64,000 nucleotides of DNA. Source: Nocardia aurantia. GTDB lineage: Bacteria > Actinomycetota > Actinomycetes > Mycobacteriales > Mycobacteriaceae. This document shows, piece after piece, positions 17,131-25,229 of the stretch (position 1 is its first letter; the number at the start of each line of letters is the position of its first letter). The notes under the pieces were generated by a model that did not search any database, was not told the DNA's origin, and was given only the letters and a program-made list of their open reading frames with translations. The stretch is from assembly GCF_009604425.1 (NCBI RefSeq), contig NZ_WEGI01000007.1:186001-250000 (forward strand), in the 5' to 3' direction. The position numbers and the translations under genes are program-made.

Positions 17131-18528
17131 ATGCGGCGACGCCTGCTGGCGGCCCTGACCGTCTTCGCCACCATCGCGGTACTGGCCTTCGCGGTGCCGT
17201 TGTGCTCGATCGCCGCGACCAGCCGCACCCAGCAACTGGTCCTCGGCCGCTCCGGCGACGCCGACTGGTTCGCCACCCTCGCCGGCGCCGCCACCACCAC
17301 CGGCGACACCCGCGCCCTGGCCATGGAGATCGACCGCTACCACCAGCTGTACGGGGAGAACGTGCTCGTCGTCGACGCCCGCGGCGCCACCGTCGCCGGT
17401 ATCGGCGTCGACCCCGCCGGCCTCGGCGTGCAGACCGCGCTGGCCGCCGCCCGCCGCAACCAATACCCCGCCGACGTCCCGCAACTGATGCCGTGGAGCC
17501 CCGCCACCGTCGTCATCGCCCGCCCGATGGGCAGCGGCGTCCAGGTCGACGGCGCGGTGGTCATCGAGGCCTCCACCACCGACGCCCGCGCCGACATCGT
17601 CCGCACCTGGGGCATCGTCGCCGCCGGCGCGCTCGCGGCGATGGTCCTGTTCACCGCCCTCGCCCTCGGGCTGGCCCGCTGGGTGCTGCGCCCGCTGGCC
17701 GAACTGTCCACCGCCGTCGCCGCCGTCACCGCGACCCTGCCCACCCCGCGCAGCACCGCCCGGGAGGCGACGATGACCCGCCGCCACGGCGGCCCCGCGG
17801 AGATCCGGGCCGTCGCCGAATCCTTCGACGCCATGGCCCTGGCCGTCGCCGACGCCACCGCCGCCCAGCACCAGCTCGTCGCCGACACCGCACACGCGAT
17901 GCGGAACCCGCTGGCCGCGTTGATCATCCGGCTCGACTCGCTGGAACCGGTCATCCCCGCCGGCGCCGCGGCCACCTTCCGCGGCGCCACCGCCGAGGCC
18001 GAACGCCTCACCGGACTGCTCGACGGCCTGCTCACCCTCGCCGTCGCCGAGAACGCCACCGGCTTCGACCCCGCCGGCTGCGACGCCGTCCAGGTCGCCG
18101 AAGACCGCGTCGACGCCTGGCACACCGCCTTCGAACACGCCGGTCTCACCCTCACCGCCGACACCCCCGACCGGCACGTCGACACCGCCGTCCCCGCCGA
18201 CATCCTCGCCCAGATCCTCGACGTCGCCCTCAGCAACGCCTGCCGCTACGCCGGTCCCGCCGCCACCACCACACTGCGGGTCCGCGCCACCGGCGACCAC
18301 GTCACCCTCACCGTCACCGACACCGGCGCCGGCGTGCCCGCCACCGAACTGGACCGGCTCACCACCCGCTTCTACCGCGGCTCCACCGCCACCACCGGCG
18401 GCTCCGGACTGGGCCTGCCGATCGCCGCCGCCCTGGTCAACGCCCGCCGCGGCCACCTCACCGTCGCCCCGGTCCACCCCCACGGCCTGTCGGTGATCAT
18501 CGAACTACCCGCCGGACACCCCGCATGA
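17131..18528 (+). CDS. Two-component sensor histidine kinase
   Basis: A 465-residue membrane sensor. The first transmembrane helix is at ~7-30, an extracytoplasmic sensor of ~130 residues follows, and the second helix is at ~165-190, then a HAMP-like linker. The phospho-acceptor is in ADTAHAMRNPLAAL (H255). The ATPase has an N box (VALSNACRYAG), G1 DTGAGVP and G2 GGSGLGLPIAAAL. It phosphorylates the preceding response regulator. The stop overlaps the start of the next small ORF (ATGA), and the TAXI-type lipoprotein follows, so the sensed ligand may be one bound by that lipoprotein; this is inference. Confidence 0.93.
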   Translation: MRRRLLAALTVFATIAVLAFAVPLCSIAATSRTQQLVLGRSGDADWFATLAGAATTTGDTRALAMEIDRYHQLYGENVLVVDARGATVAGIGVDPAGLGVQTALAAARRNQYPADVPQLMPWSPATVVIARPMGSGVQVDGAVVIEASTTDARADIVRTWGIVAAGALAAMVLFTALALGLARWVLRPLAELSTAVAAVTATLPTPRSTAREATMTRRHGGPAEIRAVAESFDAMALAVADATAAQHQLVADTAHAMRNPLAALIIRLDSLEPVIPAGAAATFRGATAEAERLTGLLDGLLTLAVAENATGFDPAGCDAVQVAEDRVDAWHTAFEHAGLTLTADTPDRHVDTAVPADILAQILDVALSNACRYAGPAATTTLRVRATGDHVTLTVTDTGAGVPATELDRLTTRFYRGSTATTGGSGLGLPIAAALVNARRGHLTVAPVHPHGLSVIIELPAGHPA

Positions 18529-18815
18529 ACACCTACCGCACCTTCCGGTACCCCGGCCCCGACGCGAGGACGATCCGCCCCGACGCCCGCTGCGGCGGCC
18601 CGACGTTCCCCCGCGACGCCCTCTTCGTCGGCCCGCACGCTCCGATGATCGACCGCGACATCCTCTTCGGCGGCCCGGACGCCCCGATATTCCGCCGCGA
18701 CGCCATTTTCCTCGGCCCGGACGCCCCGATAATCGGCCACGACGTCCACTTCGGCGGCCCGGACTCCCGGATGACCGGCCACGACGTCCTCCACCGTGCG
18801 GGAGGACTCACGTGA
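18525..18815 (+). CDS. Small 14-residue-repeat ORF coupled to the kinase and TAXI genes
   Basis: A 96-residue frame of unknown function. It starts in an ATGA overlap with the kinase and ends in a GTGA overlap with the TAXI gene, whose ribosome site (GGAGGA) lies inside it. Residues ~28-90 are four clean 14-residue repeats: RDALFVGPHAPMID, RDILFGGPDAPIFR, RDAIFLGPDAPIIG, HDVHFGGPDSRMTG, preceded by weaker copies. It has no signal peptide or membrane segment. Kinase and TAXI genes of this type are often directly adjacent, so the repeat ORF may be an expansion that kept coupling intact, or a genuine small protein. I do not recognise the family. Confidence 0.55.
   Translation: MNTYRTFRYPGPDARTIRPDARCGGPTFPRDALFVGPHAPMIDRDILFGGPDAPIFRRDAIFLGPDAPIIGHDVHFGGPDSRMTGHDVLHRAGGLT
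18588..18800 (+). repeat. 42-bp tandem repeat within the small coupled ORF
   Basis: Four to five 42-bp units run in tandem. Each contains a CGCGAC..C..CTTCGGCGGCCCGGACGCC-like core. Divergence between units is mostly at third codon positions and a few codons. The period is an exact multiple of three, which preserves the frame. Confidence 0.8.
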
Positions 18816-19723
18816 TCGGCCGCCGCGCCTTCCTCGGGCTGGCTGCCACCGCCGCGGCCACCATCGCCACCGGCTGCGCCGGCGACGGCCCACCGGTGAT
18901 CCGGCTCGCCGCCGGCGAGGTCGGCGGCTTCTACCACGCGTTCGCCCTGCTGCTGGCTGCCGCGGCCGCCGACTCCGGCGCCCTGCGCATCCAGCCGATC
19001 ACCACCACCGGCTCGGTCGCCAACCTGGACCTGCTGACCCGCGGCGACGTCGACGCCGCCCTCACCCTCACCGACACCGTCGCCGACCGCCCGAACCGGA
19101 TGCTCGCCGTCGGCCGTGTCTACGAGAACTACCTGCAACTGGCCGTCGGCGCCGACTCCGGCATCCGCACCGTCGCCGACCTGCGCGGCACCCGCATCAG
19201 CCTCGGCGCCGCCGGTTCCGGCGCCACCTTCACCGGCGAACGGATCCTGCGCATCGCCGGCTTGGAACCGGGCACCGACCTGACCGTCAGCCACCTCCCG
19301 CTGCAGGACGCCGTCGCCGCCATCGCCACCGGCGCCGCCGACGCCCTGCTGTGGGCCGGCGGCGTCCCCACCACCGTCCTCGACGTCCCCCGCACTCTGC
19401 GCCTGCTGGACCTCGGCGACTTCGCCGGCGCCCTGCACGACCGCTACGGCTACTTCTACGACCTGGTCGTCATCGCCGCCGACACCTACCCCGGCGCCCC
19501 CGCGATCCACACCATCGGCGTCGCCAACCTCCTGGTCACCACCACCGACCTCCCCACCGCCACCGCCGCCGCTCTCACCGAACTGCTGCTCACCCACGCC
19601 GGCCGCCTCGTCCCCGCCGAAGCCACCGGCACCCAGTTCCTCGACATCCGCAGCCTCATCGCCACCAGCAACCTACCCCTGCACCCCGGCGCCGCCCAGG
19701 TCTACCGCCGCCACCACGGATAA
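18812..19723 (+). CDS. TAXI family TRAP-type solute-binding lipoprotein
   Basis: A 303-residue extracytoplasmic binding protein. The N-terminus carries a twin-arginine-like signal (GRRAFLGL, R4-R5) and a lipobox with C22 (ATGC), suggesting Tat export and lipid anchoring. The domain has TAXI landmarks: LAAGEVGGFYH, TGSVANLDLLTRGDVDAALT, DLRGTRISLGAAGSG and SHLPLQDAVAAIATGAADALLWAGG. No TRAP membrane subunits are nearby, so it more likely presents a ligand (glutamate-like compounds are known for the family) to the coupled sensor kinase than feeds a transporter. The GTG start follows GGAGGA and overlaps the preceding stop. Confidence 0.9.
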   Translation: MIGRRAFLGLAATAAATIATGCAGDGPPVIRLAAGEVGGFYHAFALLLAAAAADSGALRIQPITTTGSVANLDLLTRGDVDAALTLTDTVADRPNRMLAVGRVYENYLQLAVGADSGIRTVADLRGTRISLGAAGSGATFTGERILRIAGLEPGTDLTVSHLPLQDAVAAIATGAADALLWAGGVPTTVLDVPRTLRLLDLGDFAGALHDRYGYFYDLVVIAADTYPGAPAIHTIGVANLLVTTTDLPTATAAALTELLLTHAGRLVPAEATGTQFLDIRSLIATSNLPLHPGAAQVYRRHHG

Positions 19724-20064
19724 CCGCCGCGACCAGCGCGCCGGGGCACTCCGGGCAGGGAAGACGCGGGCAGGGGAAGACGCAGGCCGGTTCGTCCACC
19801 ACGCCGACCACCGTCACCCACCCCGGCCCAAGCGTGCCGGGGTACCCCAGCCTGGAGGCTCGGTGTTCCGGCATCGACGGAACGCACTCGACCGCCCTCA
19901 GGCCCGCGCGCTGCACATCGGGCCGCAGCACGTGCTGCTGGAGACCGCCGCGATCGACCTGGCCGCCGCCCGCGCCGGCACCGACCTGCTGCAGGAGGGA
20001 AGCGCCGACGGTCGTCCTCAAGGGGCCGGGGGCCAACTACCCGGACCGGAACCGCCGAGCCCGG

Positions 20065-20158
20065 GCCCGGCACCGCAACCTCGCCCTGCCGATCGCGCTG
20101 GCCGCGGGCCTGGTCGCCGTCGCCACCACCGCGACCGCCGCGATGGTCGTGCTCGCCG
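20065..20158 (+). pseudogene. Fragment duplicated from the transmembrane segment of the Ser/Thr kinase gene
   Basis: From CAACCTCGCCCTGCCGATCG (20076) onward this matches the kinase gene at ~22441-22524 with only a few mismatches over about 85 bp. The frame still reads RNLALPIALAAGLVAVATTATA, but it is followed by low-complexity sequence (short CTGGCAAGCCCC and GGCCTGGCCC repeats) and has no kinase domain. Confidence 0.75.
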
Positions 20159-20351
20159 CGATGGTCGTGCTCGCCCCGCCTGGCCCGCCTGGCCCGCCCG
20201 GCCGGTCCGCGCTGGTCTGGCAAGCCCTGGCAAGCCCCGGCCTGGCAAGCCCCGGCCCGGCCTGGCCCGGCCTGGCCCAGCATTCCGGGGACAGCGGCGA
20301 GCAACAACCCGGGGGGAGACGCGAGCCGGTTTGTTCACCACGCCGCCCTCG

Positions 20352-20588
20352 TCACCACGGTTGCGGCCGGCCGGTGGGTATTCCGGCCACCGGTGACGGC
20401 GGTAGCAGCGACGTGACCGCGGGCAACGGCACGATCGGCCGATCATCCGGCGACGGAGCCACGGCGAGCGGACTCCGCAACGTCACCAGCAAAACCACCG
20501 CTACGAGCGCCAGTGCCGCAGCCGCCCCGGCCCCGATCCGCCACCACGGCACCCGCGCCCGGCCCGCCCCGGACCGTCCCTGCGACAT
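20352..20588 (-). CDS. Possible small single-pass membrane protein
   Basis: A 78-residue frame starting at ATG with GGAAGG upstream. It has an Arg-rich N-terminus (MSQGRSGAGRARVPWW), one strong hydrophobic helix (IGAGAAAALALVAVVLLVTL) and a Pro-rich tail. A charged cytoplasmic end followed by a helix is a sensible membrane-protein layout, and it is the best-looking frame in this tract. No family is recognised. The surrounding DNA is full of relics, so it could also be a remnant of a longer gene. A GTG 18 codons upstream is an alternative start. Confidence 0.35.
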   Translation of the reverse strand: MSQGRSGAGRARVPWWRIGAGAAAALALVAVVLLVTLRSPLAVAPSPDDRPIVPLPAVTSLLPPSPVAGIPTGRPQPW

Positions 20589-20720
20589 CGGCAACCCGCC
20601 CTTCCGCCCGCTACCCCTGACATCCCTCGAATCGCGGTGCACCCCACCCTGTTACAACGCCACCCGGACTCGCCGGCACAACCGCCCGAGGCCCCGGCCT
20701 GCCGGGCGGGGAGCGAAGAT

Positions 20721-20769
20721 GCCGAAGTCCCGGACACCCGAAACCCTTGTGGCCGTGGACACCTGGGCA
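20721..20769 (+). pseudogene. Relic of the 3' part of mshC
   Basis: GACACCC-GAAA-CCCTTG-GGCCGTGGA--CCTGGG (20733-20768) matches mshC at 12908-12944 with two single-base deletions and a few substitutions. The preceding bases also match more weakly. The deletions shift the frame, so it is not translated as MshC. It ends abruptly at 20769, where an inverted SCO1664-type fragment begins. Confidence 0.65.
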
Positions 20770-20832
20770 CAGCACGTCCAGCACCGCCTTCCGGTGCCAC
20801 CGCGGATTGTCGGCATGGACCAGCGCCTCCGC
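20770..20832 (-). pseudogene. Inverted relic of the SCO1664-type gene
   Basis: Read on the minus strand this segment encodes ALVHADNPRWHRKAVLDVL, matching SLVHADDPRLHRMAVLDVL of the SCO1664-type protein (DNA 11243-11302) at about 57 of 64 bases. It is only ~21 codons long and lacks the rest of the gene. It lies next to the mshC relic but in the opposite relative orientation to that in the intact cluster. Confidence 0.7.
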
Positions 20833-21387
20833 AGTGCGCGGGGCGCGGCGTCCGCTTGCGGGGGGCGGTCAGCGCCTGGGTCTCGGCCCGGGGAGTACGC
20901 CCCAGGGGAGTACTCGGCCAGCGCGTCACCGGCCTACCGTGCGCCCGGCCTTGTCCGGAGGCCGGCCACCGCTGTGCCGCAGCACCAAAGCTTCCGCTCG
21001 GCTCGACCTCACCGAACACCCCACGGTCCAACAGCCCGACACCCCACGGTCCAACAGCCCGTCGCGGCGGTCGGCGGCCGGCATCCCCCGGAATCCGCGC
21101 CGACGTGGCGGCAACCCGGCCGGCCGCCGTCCGAATCCCCGAATCCCGGCGACGATTTCACGCACCGCCGGTTATGACACGCGTCACCTCGGTCACCGCC
21201 CGAGGCGACTATGTTGCGGCGCGGCGGAGCGCCGCGATGTCCCCGATGCCGGGACCACGAGCTTTGGGTATCCGAAACGAGGGGAGTGGCAGCGGTTTTC
21301 ACCGGGTTGCGCATCCCGGTCCGACTCGTGTGGGATCACTGGCACAGGCGGCGACGCCGATGCGTGACACCGGAAGGACGAACACCT

Positions 21388-22956
21388 ATGCGGCCGCTGG
21401 AACCCGACGACCCGCCCGGCATCGGCCCCTACCGGTTACTCGGTGTCCTCGGTGTCGGCGGCATGGGCCGGGTGTACCTCGGCCGCACCGCAGGTGGACG
21501 CACCGTCGCGGTGAAGGTGGTACGCCCGGACCTGTCCGACGATCCCGAGTTCCGCACCCGCTTCCGTCGTGAGGTCACCGCCGCCCGCCGCGTCCAGGGC
21601 CGATACACCGTGCCCGTCCTCGACGCCGACGTCGACACCGCCCGGCCGTGGCTGGCCACCGGTTTCGTCGCGGGCCTGTCGCTGCGGGAGGCGGTGGAGA
21701 ACTACGGCCCGCTGCCGGAGCCGTCGCTGCTGCCGCTGGCCGCGGGCCTGGCCCGCGCCCTGGTCGACATCCACGCCACCGGCCTGATCCACCGCGACCT
21801 GAAACCGTCGAACGTCCTGCTGACGATCGACGGGCCGAAGGTGATCGACTTCGGCATCGCCCGCGCCGCCGAGGACAGCGCCCTCACCACCACCGGCAAG
21901 GTGATCGGTTCCCCCGGCTACATGTGCCCCGAGCAGATCACCGGCGAACCGCCGCTCGGCCCGCCCGGCGACATCTTCGCCCTCGGCGGCCTGCTCGCCT
22001 ACGCCGCGAGCGGCACCGGCCCGTTCGGCGACGGCGATTCGATCAGCATGCTGTGGCGGGTCGTGCAGGAACAGCCGCGCCTGGACGCGGTCCCCGACGC
22101 CCTGCGCCCGATCGCCGCCGCCTGCCTGGACAAGGACCCCGCCCGCCGGCCCACCGCCGCCGACCTCGCCGAACGCTTCACGGCGCTGACCGGTTCCGGC
22201 ACGACCGGCCGGCTGCCGGGCCCGGTGCTCGAGGACATCAGCCGCCGCGCGATCACCCTGCTCGACCTGGAAGCGACCGCACTGCCGCTGGACGCACCGG
22301 TCACCGCCACCCACCACCGCACCGGCACCGGGCACCCGGTACCGAATCCTCTTGTCCCCCCGCAATACTCGTCGGGTACCTACGATCCGGCGCGGTTCGC
22401 GCCGACGGTCCGCCACGACCGGCCCGCACCGGCCCGCCGCAACCTCGCCCTGCCGATCGCGCTGGCCGCGGGCCTGGTCGCCGTCGCCGCCACCGCGACC
22501 GCCGTGACGGTCGTGCTCGCCCGCCACGACTCCCCGCCCGCGGCCACCAGCACGGCCGGCCCGCCTACCCGCACGACCAGCGGCCGCGCCACCTCGGCAG
22601 CGGTGGCCCCCGGCTCGGCGACCCTGCCCGCCGCCTACGTCGGCGCCTGGACCGGCAACGTCTCCGACGGCCTGGCCACCTTCACCATTCAACTCGACCT
22701 GAAGGCGGGCCGGGTCGGTGACGAACTCGGCACCTCCAGCAACACCGGCACGGTCGCCAAACAGACCTGCGTCCGCGCCGAGACCCTCGCCGCCGTCGGC
22801 GCCTCCGACGTCACCCTGCACGCCCGCCTCACCGCCGGCTCGGGCTGCGACGACGACGGCCAGTCCTCCACGGTCCGTGTGAACGCCGACGGTTCCGCCA
22901 CCTACACGATGAGCGGCATGTTCGGCGACATCACCGGAACCCTGCACCGCCACTGA
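21388..22956 (+). CDS. Membrane Ser/Thr protein kinase (PknB-type)
   Basis: A 522-residue eukaryotic-type kinase. The cytoplasmic kinase domain (~14-275) is complete: GVGGMGRVYLG glycine loop, catalytic K43 (VAVKVV), HRDLKPSN, DFGIA and GSPGYMCPEQ. A Pro/Thr-rich juxtamembrane stretch follows, then one transmembrane helix (~350-372) and a ~130-residue extracytoplasmic domain with two cysteines and a GxWTGNVSDG strand, probably a ligand-sensing beta domain. The ATG is chosen because GGAAGGA lies 9 bases upstream and it starts directly before the kinase fold. A copy of its transmembrane-coding segment lies 2.3 kb upstream. Confidence 0.92.
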   Translation: MRPLEPDDPPGIGPYRLLGVLGVGGMGRVYLGRTAGGRTVAVKVVRPDLSDDPEFRTRFRREVTAARRVQGRYTVPVLDADVDTARPWLATGFVAGLSLREAVENYGPLPEPSLLPLAAGLARALVDIHATGLIHRDLKPSNVLLTIDGPKVIDFGIARAAEDSALTTTGKVIGSPGYMCPEQITGEPPLGPPGDIFALGGLLAYAASGTGPFGDGDSISMLWRVVQEQPRLDAVPDALRPIAAACLDKDPARRPTAADLAERFTALTGSGTTGRLPGPVLEDISRRAITLLDLEATALPLDAPVTATHHRTGTGHPVPNPLVPPQYSSGTYDPARFAPTVRHDRPAPARRNLALPIALAAGLVAVAATATAVTVVLARHDSPPAATSTAGPPTRTTSGRATSAAVAPGSATLPAAYVGAWTGNVSDGLATFTIQLDLKAGRVGDELGTSSNTGTVAKQTCVRAETLAAVGASDVTLHARLTAGSGCDDDGQSSTVRVNADGSATYTMSGMFGDITGTLHRH

Positions 22957-23160
22957 AGGCGCTACCCCCGCGCCCCGAAAGATATTCATTGCGATTCCGT
23001 GACTTTCCGGGACGACGATCCAGTACACATATTGCGAATTCATGACCACGCCTCGATTCCTGGCGGAAAACCCCCCCGGAATCAGAACACCGGAACACCG
23101 CCCTCCCGCACGTAACCGCAGGCAGTGACTCCCGTGAAAAACATTTCCCACCGCCCGGAA

Positions 23161-23190
23161 TTGTTTATCAACCCCGCGAAATGGTAATTA
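23161..23190 (+). promoter_or_regulatory. Candidate SigA-type promoter of the MHS transporter gene
   Basis: TTGTTT (23161-23166), an 18-bp spacer and TAATTA (23185-23190) lie 45 bp before the GTG start in a locally AT-rich patch. No clear operator was seen in the rest of the 279-bp intergenic region. Confidence 0.4.
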
Positions 23191-23235
23191 TCTTCCTCGC
23201 CGGCCATCTTCGGAATACTGGGCAGAGGAGCGTCT

Positions 23236-24543
23236 GTGAGCAGCACCGACCCGCAAGGGCAGCAACGACGATCGGTTGCGGCCGCGGCCATGGGCAACGC
23301 GACCGAATGGTACGACTACGGTGTCTACGCGGCCACCGCCACCTACCTGACCGACGCGTTCTTCCCGGGCCACCTGGGCACCCTCGGCACCCTGCTCGGC
23401 TTCGCGATCTCGTTCCTGCTACGCCCGCTCGGCGGCATGGTGTGGGGCCCGCTCGGTGACCGCGTCGGCCGCAAAGCGGTCCTGGCCGTCACGATCCTGC
23501 TGATGGCCGCCGCCACCGGTCTCATCGGCCTGATCCCCAGCCACTCCGCCATCGGCGTCGGCGCCCCGATCCTGCTGATCACCCTGCGCGTCATCCAGGG
23601 CTTCTCCACCGGCGGCGAATACGGCGGCGCCGCAACCTATCTCGCCGAGTGCGTCGACGACCGCCGCCGCGGCTTCCTCGGCAGCTTCCTCGAATTCGGC
23701 ACCCTGTGGGGCTTCATCGGCGGCTCTGCGGTCGTCCTGCTGATGCAGCTGATCCTCACCGACGCCCAGATGGACAGCTGGGGCTGGCGGATCCCGTTCC
23801 TGCTCGCGGTCCCACTGGGCCTGGTCGGCTGGTATCTGCGCTCCCGCCTCGACGAATCCCCGGTGTTCACCGAGATCGCCGAACACGACCACCCCCACGG
23901 CGGCCTGATCACCCTGCTCACCGACTACCGCCGCGAACTGCTCACCCTCGCGGGCCTGGTCATCGCCCTCAACGTCGTCAACTACACGCTGCTGGCGTAC
24001 ATGCCCACCTACCTGCACGGCACCATCGGCATCAGCGACTCCCGCACCACGGCCATGGTCCTGATCGGGCAGCTGATCATGGCGCTGGTGCTCCCGTTCT
24101 CCGGCGGCCTGTCCGACTATTTCGGCCGCCGCCCGATGTGGCTGGTGTCGCTGGTCGGTCTCGCGATCCTCGCGATCCCCATGTACTGGCTGATGGGCAA
24201 GGCCACCGGCTGGGCGATCGCCGGTTTCGTGGTCCTGGGCCTGCTGTACGTCCCGCAGCTGTCCACCATCTCCGCCACCTTCCCGGCGATCTTCCCCACC
24301 CACGTCCGCCAAGCCGGTTTCGCCCTGTCCTACAACGTGGCCACCGCCGCGTTCGGCGGCACCGCACCCCTGCTCAACGAATGGGTCATCGACCGCACCC
24401 ACTGGACCCTGTTCCCGGCCTTCTACATGGTCGGCGCCTGCCTGATCGGCCTGGTCGCCTGGACATTCCTCCGCGAAACCGCCGGCGCCTCCCTGCGCGG
24501 CACCGAGGTACCCCGCACCGGCGAACTGGAGGCCGTCCATTAG
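23236..24543 (+). CDS. MFS transporter, metabolite:H+ symporter (MHS) family
   Basis: A 435-residue, 12-helix proton symporter of the ProP/ShiA type. The family signature NATEWYDYGVYAA opens helix 1, GDRVGRKAVL is the loop 2-3 motif, RVIQGFSTGGEYGGAATYLAE is the helix 4 region, and SDYFGRRPM repeats the motif between helices 8 and 9. The GTG start has GAGGAG nearby. Members carry organic acids, betaine or proline. The ureidoglycolate-lyase-like gene 118 bp downstream in the same direction hints at uptake of a nitrogenous or organic-acid substrate; this is inference. Confidence 0.9.
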   Translation: MSSTDPQGQQRRSVAAAAMGNATEWYDYGVYAATATYLTDAFFPGHLGTLGTLLGFAISFLLRPLGGMVWGPLGDRVGRKAVLAVTILLMAAATGLIGLIPSHSAIGVGAPILLITLRVIQGFSTGGEYGGAATYLAECVDDRRRGFLGSFLEFGTLWGFIGGSAVVLLMQLILTDAQMDSWGWRIPFLLAVPLGLVGWYLRSRLDESPVFTEIAEHDHPHGGLITLLTDYRRELLTLAGLVIALNVVNYTLLAYMPTYLHGTIGISDSRTTAMVLIGQLIMALVLPFSGGLSDYFGRRPMWLVSLVGLAILAIPMYWLMGKATGWAIAGFVVLGLLYVPQLSTISATFPAIFPTHVRQAGFALSYNVATAAFGGTAPLLNEWVIDRTHWTLFPAFYMVGACLIGLVAWTFLRETAGASLRGTEVPRTGELEAVH

Positions 24544-24661
24544 ACCCCCGGTCCCCGCATCACGACCCGGCATCCCGCCCACCGTCGCGGTTGCCACCAC
24601 CTGCCCGGGCATGTTTGGCTGAGCGCGACGGCAGCACATTCCCGACCCCGGAGGACGCCCG

Positions 24662-25165
24662 TTGGACACCCCGCAGGTCACCGAGATCGGTTGCGCGAAC
24701 ATCACTTCCGAGAACTTCGCACCCTTCGGCGTCGTGGTCACGGCCACCCCGGACGGCGTGACCTCCGGCCCCGCCGACTCCGCGCTCGACCTCACCGCCG
24801 GCACCCCGCGGTTCTACATCATGCGACTCGAGGACCGGCCACCGTCGTTCACCGGCATCACCCGCCACCGCCGCAGCACCCAGACACTGATGAGCGCCGA
24901 CGCCCGCGAATGGTTCCTCGCCGTCGCACCACCCGAATGCGAGCCCCCGGCCGTCACCGACATCCGCGCCTTCCGGATTCCCGGCGGCGTCGCCGTCACA
25001 CTGACGAAAGGCACCTGGCACGCCGGCCCGTTCTTCACCACCCCCGCAATGGCTTTCGCCAACCTCGAACTGACCGACACCAACATCACCGACCACGACA
25101 CCTACCGTCTCGACCGCGAACTCGGCCTGCGAGTGGTCGTCACCCTCACCGACGATGCGCTGTGA
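24662..25165 (+). CDS. Ureidoglycolate lyase (AllA)-like cupin-fold protein
   Basis: A 167-residue protein resembling the ureidoglycolate lyase family, which splits ureidoglycolate to glyoxylate and urea. Supporting stretches are ENFAPFGVVV near the N-terminus, RHRRSTQTLMSADAREWFLAVAPP and KGTWHAGPFF, the last placing a conserved histidine. It starts at TTG, fixed by GGAGGA six bases upstream. No other purine-degradation gene lies in the window, so the precise substrate is open. Confidence 0.75.
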   Translation: MDTPQVTEIGCANITSENFAPFGVVVTATPDGVTSGPADSALDLTAGTPRFYIMRLEDRPPSFTGITRHRRSTQTLMSADAREWFLAVAPPECEPPAVTDIRAFRIPGGVAVTLTKGTWHAGPFFTTPAMAFANLELTDTNITDHDTYRLDRELGLRVVVTLTDDAL

Positions 25166-25229
25166 TGTTCCGCGCCACAAGCGAACCCGGCAACGACATC
25201 CGCCGTCGGGGAAACGCGGCCGACGCGGG

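Larger units (their letters stand above)
19724..21387. other. Gene-poor tract with relics of nearby genes and local duplications
   Basis: This 1.66-kb stretch has no gene that I can assign with confidence apart from a possible small membrane protein. It contains decayed segments of the Ser/Thr kinase (20065-20158), mshC (20721-20769) and the SCO1664-type gene (20770-20832). A ~40-bp segment (GACGC..GCCGGTT.GT.CACCACGCCG) occurs near 19778 and again near 20320. An 18-bp duplication lies at 20140-20175 and a CCACGGTCCAACAGCCCG duplication near 21020-21060. The sequence looks like non-selected DNA that collects recombination products. Confidence 0.65.

Noticed and set aside
19863..20396. A 177-codon plus-strand frame in the relic tract
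   Set aside because: Only short pieces look protein-like; the rest is low-complexity and overlaps duplicated fragments, so it is not annotated as a gene.
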